Source: Coffea arabica | Lineage: Eukaryota > Streptophyta > Magnoliopsida > Gentianales > Rubiaceae | DNA: 64,000 nucleotides | Direction: 5' to 3' | Assembly: GCF_036785885.1 (NCBI RefSeq) | Contig: NC_092330.1 | Span: 10,202,525-10,266,524 of the forward strand | Part shown: in pieces, positions 61,356 through 64,000 of the stretch | Numbering within the stretch: the stretch's first letter is position 1 | How the letters are laid out: the number at the start of each line of letters is the position of its first letter | Notes under the pieces: generated by a model | Told to the model about the DNA's origin: nothing | Database searches by the model: none | Seen by the model: only the letters and a program-made list of their open reading frames with translations | Position numbers and translations under genes: made by a program

Positions 61356-64000
61356 TGTGACGGCCCCACCTCCCCCTAGGGCGTACCAAAGGGTTCAGCG
61401 GGTCGCCTGCCCAACTCTCGCCAGGACTCACTCACTATGGAACTCGAATCATGTATATACATCCATAGACAATAGATGCTCAAGTAAAAGATAAGAAACT
61501 TCTACACACCAGAAGTCTTCAAAGTTTTTACCATTCAAGTACAACCATCGAATATACAAGGGTTCTCATTCCTCATACAACCAGCCCGTGCCAAGCACTA
61601 GGGCGAGAACCATTACAAGGCCAAAGAACTAGATCAACTAGACTATACAGAACTCTCGTCCTTGCTCGCCTTCCCCTGCTAAGGAAAACAATTGACGTGG
61701 TATGAGCTAAAAAGCCCAGTGAGGTTCTATATACATAAACAAGTAATTAAACAAGGAACATTAGTCATGTAATAACAATTAATTCAGAAAACTTTATGTA
61801 TAGTTCATGAGTGGTTGGGACTTATTACAGGTATGGAGCATATCACAGGTATAACACATGATTTCATGTTGGCATTTTAGCATGGAACAATTATCGTGAT
61901 ACACGGTAACCATATACTGAAGGATACGGTGTTCCGGTGGAACTTTGTCGGTCCTCTGCACCTTATAACTTCCGAATCCCCACGGTTGACTGGCCATCAC
62001 CTTATCCCTCCAGTGGTAATACTCGAGTATACCGACGGTTGTCCAGGGTTCCAACCTACCCGACCGAGCCCAGTCCTGGCTCGAGTAGGTCGGTAACCGA
62101 GGCGGGGCCCAAGTTCAGCTTAGAGCTTACAACATGCACAACTAACCAAGTAAATCGGTAAACGGTAAATGGTAAAATTCATCAATTGAATAGGTCGAAT
62201 GAGGTAAAGTACACACTCGCCTAACAATGATGGACAACTTCATATAGCATGTGATTCATGATAATTAAGTAATCAAGTGGACACTTAGCACGTAAGCAAT
62301 ACAAATTGATTTCATGGGAGCATGTAATTCACGGATATCACGTAATCACATAAATTGGAAATCGAGTAAACAGATAGTCAAGTAATCAGGTAGTCACAGA
62401 AAACACGGGTATATAGAACACTCACCTATTTACGCACAACAACGTGCAAAATATCCTTTCGGATATTATCTTTAGTCACCGAGAAAACCTAAGATTAAAT
62501 GAAAAGAATATTACCACTCATTTGTCACAACCAATTAGGTGCAATCAAAGAGACTCGTCACATGATGAGTAGAACGTATAAAAAGACTTTAAAGTAGAAC
62601 GTGGACATTTGGACTCGTGGATAAAAAATAACTAGGGTTTCATAGACCACACATAAAACCAACTCAAAAGGGTTATAAAATTTTCTAATGGAAACACTTG
62701 AACTAAAGACAAATCAAAATCCAACTAGATAGACTAGGAAATACCATTTTCGGAATCGTTTATGTGGTTGAAACTTATCTTATATTCAAGTAGATATTAT
62801 AGACTAATTGTCTTAATGAAATTCATGAAAAAGAGAGGACAAAATACTCAAGAAAATCCTAAACTACTCCTCTTTATTTGGTAAGAGTAAGTAAACATTT
62901 GGAGTTTCCAATTGAAGAAGGATCATGTTTTTAAGATGGAAAAACGGTCATAGTATTTTACAAGTTCAAATAAACCTTAGCTTTCGGGCGAAAATTTGGG
63001 TAGCATGCCCTTTGTGTTTACCTAATTTTCCAGCCATTTTGGCTTCATTATTTTTCCTCAACCACAACCCAACATCACACATAAGCAATTCAAGTCAAGA
63101 GCCGTTCCATAGGCTCACAATATCATAAGAATAAGAAATACAGAAATAACAAGTGCAGAAATTCAATTTAGCAAAAGACAGATTTGACGTATGAAAGCGG
63201 AAATAACTTATCCGAGGCTACGCTTATCAGATTAAGACGCAACCTATGCCGTTTCGAAGCTAAGACACAGGGCTACAGTGTTCATGAAGGTCACTTAGTC
63301 CAGTTTCTAATGTAACTTGGTCAAATTCTCAAATTACTAAACCAGAAATCAATTCGTCGGCTGTTTAAATACATTACACTGTAATGGACATATCTCAGAG
63401 TACACAAGTCCGAATCAGGTTTTCTTAGAGGCATTTGAAAGATAATTCAGAATACTACAACTTTCATGTTTTGGCAAAAAGCTAAATCAGAATGAATACT
63501 AGTCAAAAAAAACGTGATAAACTGGACTTAACTGATGAAACGGACTGCTGGGAAATTTTTAAAATAGTGAGGGTATTTTGGACTTTTCACAACCTACGTT
63601 GCTCCGATTGAGCTGAAATTTTGTGGACAACTATAAAATATCATTCTCTACAACTTTCATGTTTTATGCCAAGCCAAATTCGGCCTCTAACTAGGTGATA
63701 TAGAAACGGGAAGAACTGAATTTTCAAGTCCCTGAAATCTGGAAATTCTTGAAATCAAATGCTAATTTCTTTATTTTTAGCTTGCTTCACCATCTTAACT
63801 TCCCATATTAAACTTTAAACATCAAAGCCCCAAATTTTAAGCACTAGAAAAATCATAGGAAAGCTGAAAAATATTCCAATAAAATGGAAAATCATGACCC
63901 AAGCCTCTATTTCACCACATACCTCAATAATTCAACCATATGTGACATATTTAACGACTAATCGTGAATTTAATCGGAGAGTCAAGGTTCCAGCATGTAT
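61356..64000 (-). mobile_element. Minus-strand LTR (partial) nested in the 3' LTR
   Basis: It starts TGTGACGGCCCCACCTCCCC, the inverted LTR end, directly after the host LTR's CAAGT (61351-61355), the left half of a likely duplication. It carries the 19-bp near-palindrome at 62015-62033 and AAGTACACACTCG near 62207, and runs past the window end. Whether it is a solo LTR or part of a full element cannot be seen. No coding region is present in this stretch. It is younger than the Tekay element. Confidence 0.88.

Larger units (their letters stand above)
48191..64000 (+). mobile_element. MuDR-like transposon (left end and N-terminal gene), host to nested retrotransposons
   Basis: GAGTAAATGGTCCAAAAGGT at 48191 is a Mutator-type terminal sequence. 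It comes right after the pseudogene copy and a T run. The word CCAAAAGGTCACTAAACT recurs in the first 100 bases. Inside are an LTR-type insertion (48840-51157), a decayed transposase N-terminus (51394-52066) and a Tekay element (from 52067). The right end is beyond the window. The 48315-48734 minus-strand frame has no recognised domain. Confidence 0.6.

Noticed and set aside
1-64000. CRISPR arrays, bacterial operons, rRNA or organellar genes
   Set aside because: None seen; the sequence is plant nuclear DNA with introns and transposons.

Overview
This is nuclear DNA from a flowering plant, probably a eudicot. It is AT-rich and repeat-dense, and it holds one multi-exon gene with GT/AG introns. 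The rest is LTR retrotransposons, Mutator-like (MULE), hAT and pogo-type DNA elements and SINE-like pieces. Nothing bacterial or organellar was seen. I could not run searches. Family names come from motifs I can see, and identities between copies were judged by eye.

Layout. 1-10097: a plus-strand LTR of a Tekay/Del-like family, cut by two younger insertions: a minus-strand solo LTR (1452-4920, duplication AATCT) and a 4.15 kb LTR-type element (5195-9347, duplication CGGAG). 10098-15958: an old repeat block holding a small solo LTR (10164-10944), a foldback MULE MITE (12211-12684), a spaced short repeat (13732-14000) and a hAT-like MITE (14227-14599). 15959-about 25046, minus strand: the only host gene. 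It has nine exons, eight of them coding, and encodes 367 residues of a conserved plant protein of unknown function. 26320-28027: a second copy of the 11200-13362 block, so the gene sits between direct repeats. 28284-37426: an LTR-like element, an Emigrant/pogo-like MITE, two MITEs of one MULE family, a 1.15 kb MULE with gene-like cargo, and an inverted-repeat-bounded tandem array. 37427-42993: non-coding, with a minisatellite, a SINE and a Helitron-type 3' end.

42994-48152 is a broken copy of the 5' end of the host gene. It keeps 5'UTR exon 1 but has lost the exon with the start codon, and it is split by a solo LTR (43577-46969). From 48191 to the window edge lies a nested stack. A MuDR-like transposon with a decayed N-terminal (PB1-like) gene holds an LTR-type insertion (48840-51157). 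It also holds a very young Tekay-clade Ty3 retrotransposon (52067 onward). The 3' LTR of that retrotransposon is itself split by a minus-strand LTR (61356 to beyond 64000).

The retrotransposon looks competent. It has 2.9 kb LTRs, a Met-tRNA primer site, an intact 1545-residue Gag-Pol with all catalytic residues, and a polypurine tract. It also has an extra 173-residue coiled-coil ORF before gag and a cluster of nine W-box cores between the two ORFs. The window thus records successive layers of insertion, with solo LTR formation common and one recent intact arrival.
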